A DNA stretch of 40,717 nt from NCBI GenBank assembly GCA_034505235.1, contig JAPDQY010000031.1:1-40717 (forward strand), given 5' to 3'. The notes beneath the pieces were generated by a model, which did no database searches, was not told the origin of the DNA, and worked only from the letters and a program-made list of their open reading frames with translations. The stretch is from Coneutiohabitans thermophilus (GTDB lineage: Bacteria > Zhuqueibacterota > Zhuqueibacteria > Zhuqueibacterales > Zhuqueibacteraceae). The position numbers were made by a program, and so were the translations under genes. Numbering within the stretch: position 1 is the first letter of the stretch; each line of letters starts with the position of its first letter. Positions 40,471 through 40,717 of this stretch are shown piece by piece.

Positions 40471-40717
40471 TTACTTTTTCACGAAATATATCACGAGATT
40501 GCGGCCTTCTTGCACCTGCCGCTCCACCTTGGCGATGTCGGCGAGCGACTCAATCAGGCGGTTGATTACCGCCTCGCCAAACTCCCGGTGCACCATCTCC
40601 CGCCCGCGAAACGTGACCGTGGCTTTGACTTTATCGCCCTTCTCCAGGAATTCCCGCATGTGCTTGGACTTGAAGTTGAAATCGTGTTCCTCGATTTTGG
40701 GGCGGAACCGCACTTCC
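40471..40717 (-). CDS. infC: Translation initiation factor IF-3, C-terminal part (5' end outside window)
   Basis: The frame runs in from the right edge and stops at 40471. The last ~80 residues are the IF3 C-terminal domain: VRFRPKIEEHDFNFKSKHMR, FLEKGDKVKATVTFRGREM, VHREFGEAVINRLIESL and a final NLVIYFVKK. This domain carries the 30S-binding and subunit anti-association activity. The start and N-terminal domain lie beyond the window. It heads the infC-rpmI-rplT cluster. Confidence 0.97.
   Translation of the reverse strand, partial: EVRFRPKIEEHDFNFKSKHMREFLEKGDKVKATVTFRGREMVHREFGEAVINRLIESLADIAKVERQVQEGRNLVIYFVKK

Overview
The window is GC-rich chromosomal DNA from a Gram-negative bacterium. 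An outer-membrane efflux protein, a patatin-Omp85 two-partner-in-one protein and a huge exported protein with a FlgD/type IX-like C-terminal module all imply an outer membrane. A DUF3098 membrane protein, type IX-style sorting and the linked infC-rpmI-rplT-pheS-pheT-zapB-zapA-rny-ymdB-folD order suggest the FCB superphylum (for example Calditrichota/KSB1-like lineages). The sequence alone does not fix the species. No CRISPR array, prophage or rRNA gene was seen.

Layout. Positions 1-3332 (minus strand) hold a TolC-like / membrane-fusion / ABC ATPase drug-export operon. Positions 3333-6636 are two long repeat-bearing gaps around a DapB-like amino-acid dehydrogenase; the gaps carry inverted copies of a 71-bp repeat. 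Positions 6637-16596 hold a 1331-residue exported protein, a small inverted-repeat element, a broken P-loop ATPase gene, yjbQ, an exported M14 peptidase and an HtrA-family protease. Positions 16808-21122 (minus) hold a full-length HsdR-like protein without any HsdM/HsdS partner, a 3-hydroxyacyl-CoA dehydrogenase and rpsT. Positions 21290-22901 are an IS5-type remnant, a gene fragment and a gene-free stretch. Positions 22902-31062 hold a DUF3098 gene, tRNA-Val and tRNA-Asp, the patatin-Omp85 gene, an ArsR-methyltransferase/ahcY operon, a secreted coiled-coil protein and a TPR protein. Positions 31202-40717 (minus) are the conserved translation/RNA-decay/division cluster, ending with tRNA-Arg.

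How the genes work together. The right-hand cluster couples translation (IF3, L35, L20, PheRS), division (ZapA and a ZapB-like coiled coil), RNA turnover (RNase Y, YmdB) and one-carbon metabolism (FolD). The ArsR-methyltransferase/AhcY pair looks like a self-regulated S-adenosylmethionine-cycle operon with a palindromic operator over its promoter.

Most notable. Two otherwise well-conserved, full-length proteins have lost their catalytic residues. RNase Y (33407-34975) keeps its membrane anchor, coiled coil, KH domain and C-terminus, but nearly all HD-domain metal ligands are replaced. The HsdR-like protein (16808-19765) has substitutions in the nuclease, Walker A and DEAH motifs. The HtrA protease carries a milder change, Asp to Glu in its triad. 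Two unannotated structured RNA candidates lie between zapA and rny and between infC and rpmI. Identical TTGACA-N17-TATATT promoters appear at two loci, with variants at others.
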